Positions 22,723 to 33,100 of a stretch of 64,000 nucleotides of DNA are shown one piece after another (position 1 is the first letter of the stretch; each line of letters starts with the position of its first letter). The stretch covers positions 27,879,045-27,943,044 of the forward strand of contig OW203990.1 of the NCBI GenBank assembly GCA_934047225.1, given 5' to 3'. The notes below the pieces were generated by a model, which saw nothing but the letters and a program-made list of their open reading frames with translations, did no database searches and was not told where the DNA came from. Source of the stretch: Ypsolopha sequella (taxonomy: Eukaryota > Arthropoda > Insecta > Lepidoptera > Ypsolophidae). Made by a program: the position numbers and the translations under genes.

Positions 22723-23509
22723 TGGTACATAAATTTGCATATTTAGGCAAAGATTATTTGTGGGGATGTTAAAAATAAATTAAAAGTCAAAAGTCGAAAC
22801 CAGCCGCTAGTAATGTAAGTTATTTCATTCAAAAATTACACTAATAGAGCTTTTAAATCGCATAATGTTGTAAGCTGTAGCTTTTATTTTGATGTGTTTT
22901 CAGGACCGTATTTTACTTTGTTTTGGCAATGGTTTACTTATTATTTTTACATTTTGCTTCATTTACTTTATTATTGTCAAATCGAATTAATTTTGCAAAA
23001 TTTTTATAGCCATTTTATTTTATTATTTAATGGTTTAGGAGTTAAAGTTGCAGTCGGGGTTTCATTTCGGTTTGTATTTTTTTGCGTTTCAAAACGAAAA
23101 AATGAAAATGAAAAAATTTAATTATAAAATAAAATATTTTCATTTTCAATTCGGTTTGTATTCTTTTTTGCGTTTCAAAGCGAAACTGCTTCTTTTTATG
23201 AACTCAATGATTTTACAAAACGGCTGCGACTTTTCGTTTATTAAATATGTTGATTTTTATTTTCCAATTTTTTTGTTCACATTTCATACAAAACAATATA
23301 AAGAAAATGTAGATCTAACTACATCGTACCAAGTTATTCAAAACACGAACTACCTCCGTTTGCCTCCATATTACAGTTACATATTACTATAATCGTAGGA
23401 AATAAGCATTTTATCTTTTATATACCCATTTATTATGTCACGTTAATGTTCATTGGGCATCTCGGTACAAACAGATTACATGGTTCCAATGTTTGAGCAT
23501 TATTCATAA

Positions 23510-23709
23510 ATTATTATTACATACGGCTTGAACGTGTGATTGTTGTTGACTATATGCCAACCGTTTCACCGATACAATTTCGGCATTATCAAGGCGAGTG
23601 TCGTTCTTAGGACGACGCGGCGTTCACCGTCGTCGTTATCAAACGGGCACTGGCAGCCGCCGATCAGCAACAATCACCCGTGAGTGTTCAAGCCGTATGT
23701 AATAATAAT
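23510..23709. repeat. 200-bp TIR element
   Basis: attattattacatacggctt plus gaac at the left faces gttc plus aagccgtatgtaataataat at the right, a 24-bp perfect inverted repeat; complementarity continues imperfectly through gattgttg / caacaatc. The interior is GC-rich. Confidence 0.85.
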
Positions 23710-23814
23710 TTAGTATGTCAGCTCACGCGAGTTTTATTAATATTATTCATAAAGCGTACAGTGCAGAAACGTTAACTCAACTAGACATTCGTCTTGAGGG
23801 AGCAGAGGCCTTAT

Positions 23815-23947
23815 TGTCTAGCTTTGACATCTATCGCTATCGCTTCCGAAGGTGTCACTATTGGCTTTAAATGATGTGTGATATCATTTCTAGTCAATCA
23901 CGATACCTTAGAAAGAGATAGATGTTGAAGTTACACAATAAGACCCC
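23815..23947. repeat. Palindromic MITE, family A, copy 3
   Basis: gaggccttattgtct ... gacatctatcgctatcgctt ... faces ... agatagatgttgaag ... aataagaccccg, with the central tctagtcaatcacgatacct shared with copy 1. Confidence 0.75.
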
Positions 23948-24537
23948 GTTTTACCTCTCCACGCTTACTACGTATTCTTACACCGCGTGTGGGTTAAAAT
24001 TAGAATCACATTACATTGAACAATCATGTTCCTACAAACAGTCTTCCATAGCCAGTACAACAAATACCAGCCCGCAATATTTACAATAAATCGTACCCCG
24101 AGATGCCTGTATACATAGGTACACGTATCTGTTACTTTCAGTGTTTCATGTAAGAGCAATGTGTTAGGTTTGTAAGGGACTTCTTTACTTGTAATGCTAT
24201 TTCATGAAATTATTGGACTTTAATTACATATTATTCGTGTGCATGTTTATGAAAAAACTTTTCTGTCTTAAAATAAGGAACCCACTCGAAACTAAATGGT
24301 CATTCTTTGAAATTACATTATAATAAACAATCTGACTAGTTCCAAGTTTATTGTTTTATTTTTTAACCCTTCCACCGTTCCTAGCTTAGTCAAGGTTTTT
24401 TTAAACATTTATTACGACATATAATACTGCAACTTATAGCTAATAACTAACTTATTTCACTTACCATTGTTAGTATAGTATTACATTATCTGTGGTTGTA
24501 GTATCATATTTCCTAATATTATTAGGAAAGCTATTTA

Positions 24538-24676
24538 ACCGAAACCGCTGTACCGAGCGTACATTTAAATTAATGTAAACCGATATCTTAAGATCGGTCC
24601 GATATTATCGATCTCATGTGAACTTATGCTATGTCCTTTCCTCCCCCCCGCCTCCCCTCGATACAGCGGTTTCGGT
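24538..24676. repeat. 139-bp TIR element
   Basis: accgaaaccgctgtaccgag (24538-24557) faces ctcgatacagcggtttcggt (24657-24676): 20-bp inverted ends with one mismatch. Confidence 0.8.
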
Positions 24677-24785
24677 CAAGCTAGTGTTTATTGTACTGAG
24701 TCAGTTTTTATGAAAAGCTTTCGGTCTACGACAAGACGCCGCACGCCTACTAATAACAGACATCGTGTGAAGTAATCACCGTAGT

Positions 24786-25375
24786 TTAACCCTTAACTAC
24801 CTACCACCAGTCTCAGAGACCGCAACAGGTTTTGTATCTGTACTTACCTTTTCGTCGATCCCTTGCAACAACTTTCAAGCACTTGGGCCCGGTAGCAGTG
24901 TTTATTCGCGCGCGACGCGGCTTAGTTGAATAACAGGTGCGAGGAGCGTGACATGCTGATTAATCGCAAAAACATCGTGTCACGCTCCTCGCACTTGTGA
25001 TTCAACTAAGTGGCGTCGCGCGCGATTAAACACCATGCTACGGGTGTGTATACGTGCGCGAATCCTCTGCAGGTGATCAAAAAAGGTCGCGAGTCGGCAT
25101 TTCCTCTATGTAAATCTCATGAGTTTTTACCTCACATTGAACTTACAATTTAGAAGTGATTTTTGTTTTGTGTTTACTGTTACTCAATTATTTAGATAAC
25201 ATTGTGTTTTATTGTTTTTAATTAAACGATATTGATCTTTAAATACGTATTACATGTATAAAAATAATATTTGTTTTAACTGGTTACTAAGGTTTTTGAC
25301 ATTTGATAAGCGGTCTCTGTGACCGCAGGTAGGTGGTTATGTGACAAAAATAGGGGGTAAGAAGTTAAGGGTTAA
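24786..25375. mobile_element. piggyBac-like non-autonomous element with TTAA duplication
   Basis: TTAA (24786-24789) is followed by CCCTTAAC; GTTAAGGG (25364-25371) is followed by TTAA (25372-25375). TTAA targets with CCC...GGG termini are the hallmark of piggyBac elements. Subterminal inverted blocks (ctcagagaccgc / gcggtctctgtg) support an element of 582 bp. It has no transposase frame, so it would need one in trans. A strong hairpin is nested inside at 24892-25041. Confidence 0.82.
24892..25041. repeat. GC-rich hairpin nested in the piggyBac-like element
   Basis: Left arm gtagcagtgtttattcgcgc ... tgcgaggagcgtgaca pairs with right arm tgtcacgctcctcgca ... gcgcgcgattaaacaccatg. Arms of about 64 bp surround a short loop. 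Confidence 0.85.
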
Positions 25376-25450
25376 TTGGAAGTGTGGGCTTTAACTCTCG
25401 CTACCGCACTCTAGTAACGTTACGGCTCAGATTTAACGCGATTTCATAAA

Positions 25451-25660
25451 AGTTCTTTCAGAGTTATATAATGACTATTGATGCCGCGTTTAGTTATATA
25501 AGGTCTTTCAGAGTTATATAATGACTATTGATGCCGCGTTTAGTTATATAAGGTCTTTCAGAGTTATATAATGACTATTGATGCCGCGTTTAGTTATATA
25601 AGGTCTTTCAGAGTTATATAATGACTATTGATGCCGCGTTTAGTTATATAAGGTCTTTCA
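25451..25660. repeat. 50-bp tandem repeat, about four copies
   Basis: The unit aggtctttcagagttatata then atgactattgatgccgcgtt and tagttatata recurs exactly every 50 bases (25501, 25551, 25601, 25651), almost without change. Confidence 0.93.
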
Positions 25661-25665
25661 ATTTA

Positions 25666-25886
25666 AATGGAAAGTAATTTAGGAGGTGATTCAGTATCGT
25701 TAACACATCACATTCCACTACAAAGTACATTTTTTGCGCGAACTTTTTCTTTACTTGTCCATACAAACTGATTCAGCTGATCGGACCACTTTGTACTGAA
25801 AAGTGAAAAAAACGTTCGCTCAAGAAAAAGTGCTTTGCAGTGGATGTATTAATGATACTGAATCACCTCCTAAATTACTTTCCATT
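25666..25886. repeat. 221-bp element with 33-bp perfect terminal inverted repeats
   Basis: aatggaaagtaatttaggag plus gtgattcagtatc (25666-25698) is the exact reverse complement of 25854-25886. It directly abuts both the 50-bp tandem array and the 3' end of the adjacent LINE. Confidence 0.92.
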
Positions 25887-28200
25887 TCATTCATTCATTT
25901 CATTCATTTATTTAATTCATTAAACAATAAACATTGTATTTGAATATTATCCTTAGAACTAAAACACGGTATACAAAATAAAATTAAAAATAATGATAAA
26001 GAAAAAAGAAATTAAAATTACACAAAAAAACATATTATTAAATACAAAAACAAAACATAAATTCATTCATATTAATGTCAACAAATTAAAACATTACAAT
26101 TCGTCTACTTCATAAAGGCACTTCTCTAATAGGAACCGTCGTAGCTTCGTTTTGAACAAGGTGTAGCTCGTAATTACCTTTAACTCAGATGGCAACTTGT
26201 TAAATAGAGCAATTGATTGATACCTTGCTGAATGCTTAAAAATATCTAATTTAGGGCAAAAATTACTTGGCATGTCCTTACGCCTAGAGGCAAGCCTTAA
26301 TTCCCGTTCTTTTGCAGTCTCAAACTTACTATGGTATTTAACAAAATTTGTGAGAAGTACTAATATATAAAGACTAGGGACTGTTAAAATTTGAAGTCGA
26401 ACGAAATGCTCTCTACATGAGTCCCATGATGGTATACGGACGATAGTGCGAATTGCTCTTTTTTGTATTTTAAAAGCCTTTTCCATGTTATATTTATAGC
26501 TGTTTCCCCAAAACTGTATACTATATCTAAGTTTAGATTCAACGAGGGCATAATAAACAGTTAGTAGTTCTTTAGAGCCTACGTCTTCTCGCAGACTTCT
26601 CAGAGCGTAGCAAGCGGAACTTATTGAACCTTCTATTGCAATTAGTTCCTGTTTCCAGTTAAGTAAAGAATCAATGTGGATTCCAAGAAACCTTACATCT
26701 TCTACCAAGGGTATCGTTTCATAACCCATTTGTATGTTTAGTGAGTCTTTATTTCCCGCGGTAGTTTTAAACAGCATGGCGCTTGTTTTGGCTGTATTAA
26801 TTTTCAATGCATTTATATGGAACCAATTTTCGAAAATAACAAGTGTATCGTTGACCTTTACATTAAGTTCATTTAAGTCTGCAGAGGATATTATAACGTT
26901 AGTGTCGTCCGCGAAAATTACTAAGTTTGTGTCTGTTACATTATTCTTTAGGTGTTTTATTAAGTCATTAGTAAAGAGAATAAAAAATATCGGTCCCAAA
27001 ATAGAGCCTTGCGGTACTCCTTTAGTAATCTTAACCATACTTGACTTGACTATCTTTTCCTTCTGTTCCTCTATTGTTTTGACCTCTACGTACTGTTTGC
27101 GGTTCAGCAAATAGGACTCAAAAAGTTTCAAAATATTTCCTCGAATGCCGTAGTACTCTAACTTTTGTAATAAAATTTCATGATCTACTAGGTCGAATGC
27201 GGAACTCAGGTCCAGAAATAGCGCAGCCACCTTTCTTTTATTATTTAGACTGCAGACTACATCGTCCACAAGTGCATCAATAGCATCAGTGGTACCTACA
27301 CTACGCCTATAACCAAATTGCCGTTCATCTATTACTTTATTTAAATTTAAATGAAACATTAGTCTATCCTTAATTATATTCTCAAAAATTTTTGATAGAA
27401 CCGGCAACAGAGATATTGGCCGATATCTATTTGGATCAGATTTACTACCTTTTTTATACACCGGCAAGACTCTAGCAATCTTAAGCTGATCAGGGAATAC
27501 ACCTTCCTTCAAACATGCATTAAAAAATATTGCAAGGGGTTGAGCCAGTATATCAATGTTATCCTTAATAATTGTAATAGGCATATCGTCATAACCACAC
27601 GACTTCTTCGCTTTCATATTTTTCACTATTTTAATTATTTCTATTGAAGTAACTTCTCGAAATACCAGATCATCTTTGATCCTAGGCGTGTTTTCAGTAA
27701 GTAGTTTCATTGCTGTATTTGAATTTTTGGTAGCAACAGGGTTTGCTCGATCGAAAGTTTCCGAAAAAATGTTTGCAATTTCGATTGGTTTTTCTATGAT
27801 TTTATTATTTACTTTTAAAAATATTTTTTCAATGAACTTCCTGTTTGATTTATTTCTATGTTTGTTGACTACTTTCCAGATCGATTTAGAAGAGTTTGTA
27901 GCTTCGGCAATTTCCCTACGAACTGTCATCTTTTTTGCTTGCCTAACGACTTTTTTGAAAAGTGACATATAGGTAGATCTGTATTTAATTAGAGTTGAGT
28001 CATTTTGAAAACCTGTCTTTGCATTGAGTATGCGCTTCATTCTACTCGAAACCCGTATACCTTTGGTAAGCCATCTTAGCTTTGCGATTTTAGTTAAGTT
28101 TATCCGTTTTTTAACCTTTTTAAAACACTTTTGGAAAATTCGATTTAATTTCATAATAAAACAGTTAATCCCAATATCTTCCCATCTATGATTCAGCACC
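25887..28200 (-). mobile_element. 5'-truncated non-LTR retrotransposon (jockey/CR1-like LINE)
   Basis: The element runs on the minus strand. It ends in an AT-rich 3' UTR with a short gaatgaa-type repeat tail (25887-25915), as CR1/L2/jockey-like LINEs do, and holds the reverse-transcriptase ORF described separately. The frame opens without an ATG and a stop lies 3 codons upstream (28206-28208), so the 5' part, including any endonuclease domain, is missing. No target duplication was recognised. Confidence 0.85.
26094..28199 (-). CDS. LINE reverse transcriptase ORF (partial ORF2)
   Basis: About 701 open codons. A basic N-terminal linker (1-240) precedes the reverse transcriptase domain: RPISLLPVLSKIFE (260-273), LFLDLSSAFDLVDH (327-340), GVPQGSILGPIFFILF (394-409) and the catalytic FADD (429-432). 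The tail, with IQFWGNSYKYNMEKAF and IALFNKLPSELK, is the usual C-terminal region of this LINE class. It would make cDNA at nicked target DNA. The lack of frameshifts implies recent insertion, but the missing endonuclease makes it non-autonomous. It lies antisense to its neighbours 28985-29258 and shares the strand of Apc. Confidence 0.92.
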   Translation of the reverse strand: MLNHRWEDIGINCFIMKLNRIFQKCFKKVKKRINLTKIAKLRWLTKGIRVSSRMKRILNAKTGFQNDSTLIKYRSTYMSLFKKVVRQAKKMTVRREIAEATNSSKSIWKVVNKHRNKSNRKFIEKIFLKVNNKIIEKPIEIANIFSETFDRANPVATKNSNTAMKLLTENTPRIKDDLVFREVTSIEIIKIVKNMKAKKSCGYDDMPITIIKDNIDILAQPLAIFFNACLKEGVFPDQLKIARVLPVYKKGSKSDPNRYRPISLLPVLSKIFENIIKDRLMFHLNLNKVIDERQFGYRRSVGTTDAIDALVDDVVCSLNNKRKVAALFLDLSSAFDLVDHEILLQKLEYYGIRGNILKLFESYLLNRKQYVEVKTIEEQKEKIVKSSMVKITKGVPQGSILGPIFFILFTNDLIKHLKNNVTDTNLVIFADDTNVIISSADLNELNVKVNDTLVIFENWFHINALKINTAKTSAMLFKTTAGNKDSLNIQMGYETIPLVEDVRFLGIHIDSLLNWKQELIAIEGSISSACYALRSLREDVGSKELLTVYYALVESKLRYSIQFWGNSYKYNMEKAFKIQKRAIRTIVRIPSWDSCREHFVRLQILTVPSLYILVLLTNFVKYHSKFETAKERELRLASRRKDMPSNFCPKLDIFKHSARYQSIALFNKLPSELKVITSYTLFKTKLRRFLLEKCLYEVDEL

Positions 28201-28431
28201 TCACTTCAGCACCAAATTGAAAGACCTTATATAATGTAGAACTATAAGGAATTACCCTTAGAGGATACGTCATGTAAGACATACCCATTACACCGCCCTT
28301 CAATAGACCGCGGAACAAAGCTGTGCGTGCATTTTTTTAAAGCGTAATAATTTTTTTATTTTTTAACATCAAAATATTTGTCTTCTATCGTTTTTACAAA
28401 CCGTATTTTTAGAGATTATCTGTTTTGAATT

Positions 28432-28874
28432 ACGGTGCGCGCCAATCTTTTAGTCGCCTCTGAAGACGGGGGGACGTTACAGAAGCGAGGGCGCGGAGCA
28501 CACCCGCCTGCGTGCCGCACCACACCCCCCCGCTCGCCATTCAGCAGGTGTCGAAGTGTCAACACTATGCGTTAGTGTTAGTGCTACGTCCGTACACTAC
28601 ACACGCGTGCGTTGCATGAAAAGTACGTTCGTGGAAAAATTCTATGATTCGTTAAGTTTATCGTTGAATCATATTAATGCGTTTTATTTATATAGTTAAG
28701 ATTGCACTAAAATAATAAATAAATAATTAAATATGTAGGTACAACAAGTTCACCTTACCACTTATAGTAAACATTTAATAATCAACCGTTGATATTATTG
28801 TTTCCTTGACTGTACCTGCGCAAGCTTGCACTCGTAACTCATTCAGACGCGACTAAAAGATTGGCGGGCACTGT
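28432..28874. repeat. Element with about 33-bp inverted ends, CpG-rich interior
   Basis: acggtgcgcgccaatctttt plus agtcgcctctgaa at the left is nearly the reverse complement of attcagacgcgactaaaaga plus ttggcgggcactgt at the right. The interior is GC-rich near 28480-28560. It ends 111 bases before the small ORF at 28985 and could carry that gene's promoter. Confidence 0.7.
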
Positions 28875-28984
28875 ACCTTAACTTGCAATTTGTATCATTA
28901 TGGTGTTTATCGATGCTTGTAGACTTGTTTTCAGAATGCAATATATAGGATTTCCATGTATTTGACATTTTGTTCTGCCCCGCT

Positions 28985-29258
28985 ATGCCTGTGTTGGATT
29001 TGACTGAGTTACAAAAGTGGTTTTATAATTACAAGTGAGTAAAATAAAATTCAAAGTAAGTATATTCCTTTATTTATCTTCAAATACGCACCTTATAACT
29101 AATTTATTTAATTAACTTTACTGGTTTACAGCTTAGTAATGGCGCTACAAAGAAATATTCTACATTCGGAAGAAATATGTAAGAAAATTTCCCATAAAGA
29201 AAGTTTTATTAAGAGTCTACCTTCTATTTATCTTGATTATTTTATGAAAGGAACTTAG
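28985..29258 (+). CDS. Candidate two-exon gene for a 58-aa protein of unknown function
   Basis: Exon 1 (28985-29034) begins ATG with G at -3, encodes MPVLDLTELQKWFYNY and ends at donor ACAA|gtgagt in phase 2. Exon 2 (29132-29258) follows a good acceptor (ttactggtttacag), restores the frame and runs through LVMALQRNILHSEEICKKIS to TAG at 29256-29258. Together they make 58 residues from 177 nt. The intron is 97 bases, a typical insect length. An in-frame stop precedes the ATG. The product has no signal peptide; amphipathic helices rich in Leu, Lys and Ile seem likely. It lies tail to tail with Apc. I do not recognise the family, and it could be a chance frame or part of a longer transcript. Confidence 0.5.
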
Positions 29259-30182
29259 TCTAAAGCCAAGACTACTTCAATTTGCGTATCGATAACATAA
29301 AACTGACTAGATGTAAAAAAAGACATGTAACAATATGCCTTGTCATTTTTACTCCGGTGAAAAATTTAAGAGATGACACCTAAAATATACAAATGGTAAC
29401 CTTACAAACTATTACTTTAGTGAACAATGTATTTACAATAATGTGAGATAATTACAGCGAACTAACAATTTTCAATATTTGTAAAGAAAACTTAGTTTCT
29501 TCACGGAATATTGGTTTTAGTTCGTTATAATTTGTAAGTTACGTAGATCATAAAATTGTGTAAAAATATTTATGATATTGCATGGTACATGGATCCATAT
29601 ACTCACGCCTGTCTCCCAGAGAGGTAGGCAGAGACATGCATGGTACTTCAGAAATAAGCTATTTTTTATTTTCTTACGCCATTACATACAGAAAAAAACG
29701 TTTACTGGAATAGGGAAACATTATGACATTGCACTTAAAACTAACATTGTAGTCAATAAAAGAGAAAATAGCACGTAATTTCCCTTTGTAAGTAAATGCA
29801 AAACATACATAAATCAACTTAATTTAACAACAGTGCACACATAAATATAAACTCAAATATTTAATCAACACATCTCAATAAATAACTCTAAATAATATTT
29901 TGTTTACTACGAATCATGATAAACATATACCTATATATTATGACGAGTGTATACGAAACTATGCTAATATAAACTTGCACAATACGTACAGTTTCATCAT
30001 TAATTTGTAGTACATACAATCGTTCAAAACCATACATAAAACCGTTTACCTAATTTCCATCCTATTAAATACTAAACTCACAATCCTAACCATGACGTCT
30101 AAATTAATCACGTTACAGTAATAATACAAAAGGAAATGTGCCATACACCAACATTTGTACAAAAAATAATAACATTACTTAG
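29259..30182. other. Region between the small ORF and Apc, including the Apc 3' UTR
   Basis: AT-rich with no coding frame. It contains a fragment of dispersed family B (29591-29642). The Apc poly(A) site should lie here on the minus strand, but no single hexamer stands out. Confidence 0.5.
29591..29642 (-). repeat. Family B fragment
   Basis: atccatatactcacgcctgtctcccagagaggtaggcagaga corresponds to the 'ctcacgcctgtctcccag' part found at 39661 and 62701. Confidence 0.55.
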
Positions 30183-33100
30183 TTAATTAACATGTCCATT
30201 CACTTGCTTCCTAGCGAACACTTTACCTGTTGCGGGCTTCTTACTAGTGCCAGGTATTTGACTACCAACTTTACTCTGCGCTTTAGGCCTCAAGCTCGGA
30301 ATCTGACTGACTCGAATACCTATAGACGTCTTCTGCTTCGGTGCTGTAGAAACCTGCTGCTGTGGTTGACCTTCGAACGTAGAACTCCTAATCAGTTTGG
30401 GAGTTTCTGTCTTATCGCTCTCGATCCAGACTCTCTTGTCAGGTTTCGTTGGCTGCTTAGTGTTTTGCTGCTCGACCTTCTTCCAGAGACCTGCTATTTT
30501 GCTTTCAATGTCCTTTTTAGCGGAGGTTGCCGAGTTGACGCTTGAGGTACTGCCTTGCCGTGAGCCTCTAGATGCTAACGTCACAGTCTTGCCGCTGTCG
30601 TTGCTCTGCAAGCTATGATTGGATGCGGAACTTCTCATGCCTGAAGTCCTGGCTGGTGTTTTCTTGGCAGGCTGTTTACTTTCATTGCTATTAGCTTTCT
30701 TTAACTGCGGTCTGGCGTATCGATTGGGCTGTGGTAAGCGAGACGGAGAAGTGTTCACGTTTGGCTTCGTTGGTGTACTCGCTTTGACCAAACGGTTGGG
30801 GCCGCCCTTCTTGTCTGGTATCGGTAGGTCTTTTGGCGAGACTGTACTTTCTTCCATGGTGAAGGTACCTTGCCTCTCTAATGGTATAGGTTTGACGGCC
30901 GCTAAAGGTATCGAGATGGGTTTTTGGATTAACTTTGAAGGGGATTTAGGTGGTATTTTCTTGGGGGAAGTGTTAGCGCTTGTGGTTTTTGAAGCGACAG
31001 GGGTTTTGTTCGGTGGTTTGGCACTGGTATTAGCTTTCATCGCATTGACTGGCGCTTTGGGGGTAGGTTTAGGTAAAGTTTTTGATGTAACTGTCGCTGT
31101 GGTGGGTTTTTTGATTGGCGGAGCGGTACGTCTATACGGTGAAACATACATTGCCTTTTTTCTGCCCCTAATAGCTTTAGGCGAGTCTAGTTCCTTATCA
31201 ATGGATTCGTTCGAGTCTAAACTTTCGTCGCGTCTAGTTTCAGGTTTGGTGATTTTAGGTTTAGGTCTCGCTGGAGGAGTTTCTGTTTCCGAATCTGACT
31301 GAGCCTTGTCTTCTGAATTACTATCACCTTCGTAACTCGCAAAATCACTACTACTTGGATTATTTTTGAAGTCGCTTTGTAAAGCTCGTCTGTACGAAGC
31401 AGTCATCTCAATGTTCTTCAAATTGTTGACGACACACATGTCGACGGCAGCCGGGCTCTCGATAACTGGAAGGTAGTTTCGGAAGCTCTTGGTGTAGGTT
31501 TGCATTTGAGTGGAGTTTAGTTCAAAATCGTCTTCGTTATTGCCACTGTCTACGTCTCTCGAGAACACATCGCTGTTACGTTCGTCGCTGATCTGTTGGT
31601 GATTCAACTCATTGGAAGATAAACTGTCGTAGCCGGTTGTGGTTTCAATGTTCTCGAAGTTTGCATCTCTGGTGACAAAAGTGGGAGACGGCGGTATATC
31701 CTCGCTCAAAGTCCTAGTTCTAAACCTTTCTGCGTCTTCGGCTCTTCTTTGTTTCATCGTCTTTTTCGCTGCCAGCCTTTGTTTCAAACTTTCTATGTGA
31801 GGATCAACTGTTTTTTGTTGCGTAGCTTCTTGCGTCAAGATATTCTGTATGTCAACAGTCTGCGTCTGATATCTCGCTCTATCTTCCATTCGTCTCTGTT
31901 TCGCACTAATTCTCCTCTTAGATTTGGCCTCCGAGTTGGCCGTCATGTAATCATCAGATCGCGAATCGCTTTCTGACTTCGTCCAGGTCAAGAACTCTTC
32001 TCTGTGAGTTTCAAGATTATCGTCGTTTTCGGTTACACTGTCAGTAATCGTGTACGTTTGATATCTATCTTTGGCCGCTTGCCTCTTCTCTTTTGGAGTC
32101 AAGTATTTGGCACCCCTCTGTTTTTTTGGCGTAGATTCTACGCTGCTTATATCAGACGGTAGTGGAGTACAGTTTTCTGATCCAGACGGTATTTCGGTAA
32201 CAATATTTAGAGTAGAAACGCAGTCTTCAAAGACTTGATTCACAGTCGTTTGCTCTATTTCTACAGTAGACTCTGCCATCTCGTCGAATAAAGATGGCGG
32301 ATTAACTTTGTCCAAGTCGTGGTAGACATTCGTGAGCGTACTGCACATCGGAAAGTCTTGGATTGGCTGCTTGAAGTCGAACAGTATAGGTGTCTTCCCT
32401 CTTGTTTCTCTCAAATCGGCAACTTCGGAGACTATACTGGATACAGACACCATACTGCTTTCCATATCGAGGTGTTCCATCTCTGAAGGTGGCTTCACAT
32501 TTTCCAGGAAACTCATAGGGTTTGTGTCCAAATGTTCCGAACTTCCTTGATGCAAGGAGTTGCTCAACGCTCTTTTAACCATAATGGAGACCGGTAGAGA
32601 CTTCTTTCGGCTTTTCTGCGATTTTTTGGATATTTGAGTCGAGTGTTCTTCCCATTGTCCTGAAACGCTCAATGACAGTAGACTGCCCAGATTAGATGGA
32701 GGTTTAATGTTGTCTAAGTCTAGAGAATTCAGCGACGTAACGCTGTTGTCCATTCCGAAATGGGTATTCTTTAGCTGAGCAGCCAATCGCGCAGCCTCCT
32801 TCTCTATCGCCGTAGCCAATATTGAGTCAAACTTGGGCTCTCCATCGTCCATCAAAGATGTGAAACTTGGCTCTGGAATATTATCCAGCAACCTATCACT
32901 GCCATACTTATTTTCTTCGATCATTGGCCCGTTCCGTGTCGAATTTTCAGGCGATCGTCTGTCCAACTTGTTCGTCAAGTCGGGTCGCGAGAAGGACATG
33001 CTTGTTAGTTCGCTCTTTTCAAGTAAATCTGGCAACGCGCTGCTCGGGTCCACGACTTCGCTCTTGATGGACGACACCATGTGGACAGAACCGCTGATGG

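Larger units (their letters stand above)
19163..28984. other. Transposon-rich intergenic region
   Basis: No host gene supported. From left to right: the zinc-finger 3' UTR (its poly(A) site could not be placed), an inverted-end element (20331-20512), MITE copies (22613-22722, 23510-23709, 23815-23947, 24538-24676), a piggyBac-like element (24790-25371), 50-bp tandem repeats, a 33-bp-TIR element, a LINE and an inverted-end element (28432-28874). Open frames at 21706-22029 and 23048-23392 have no support. Confidence 0.6.
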
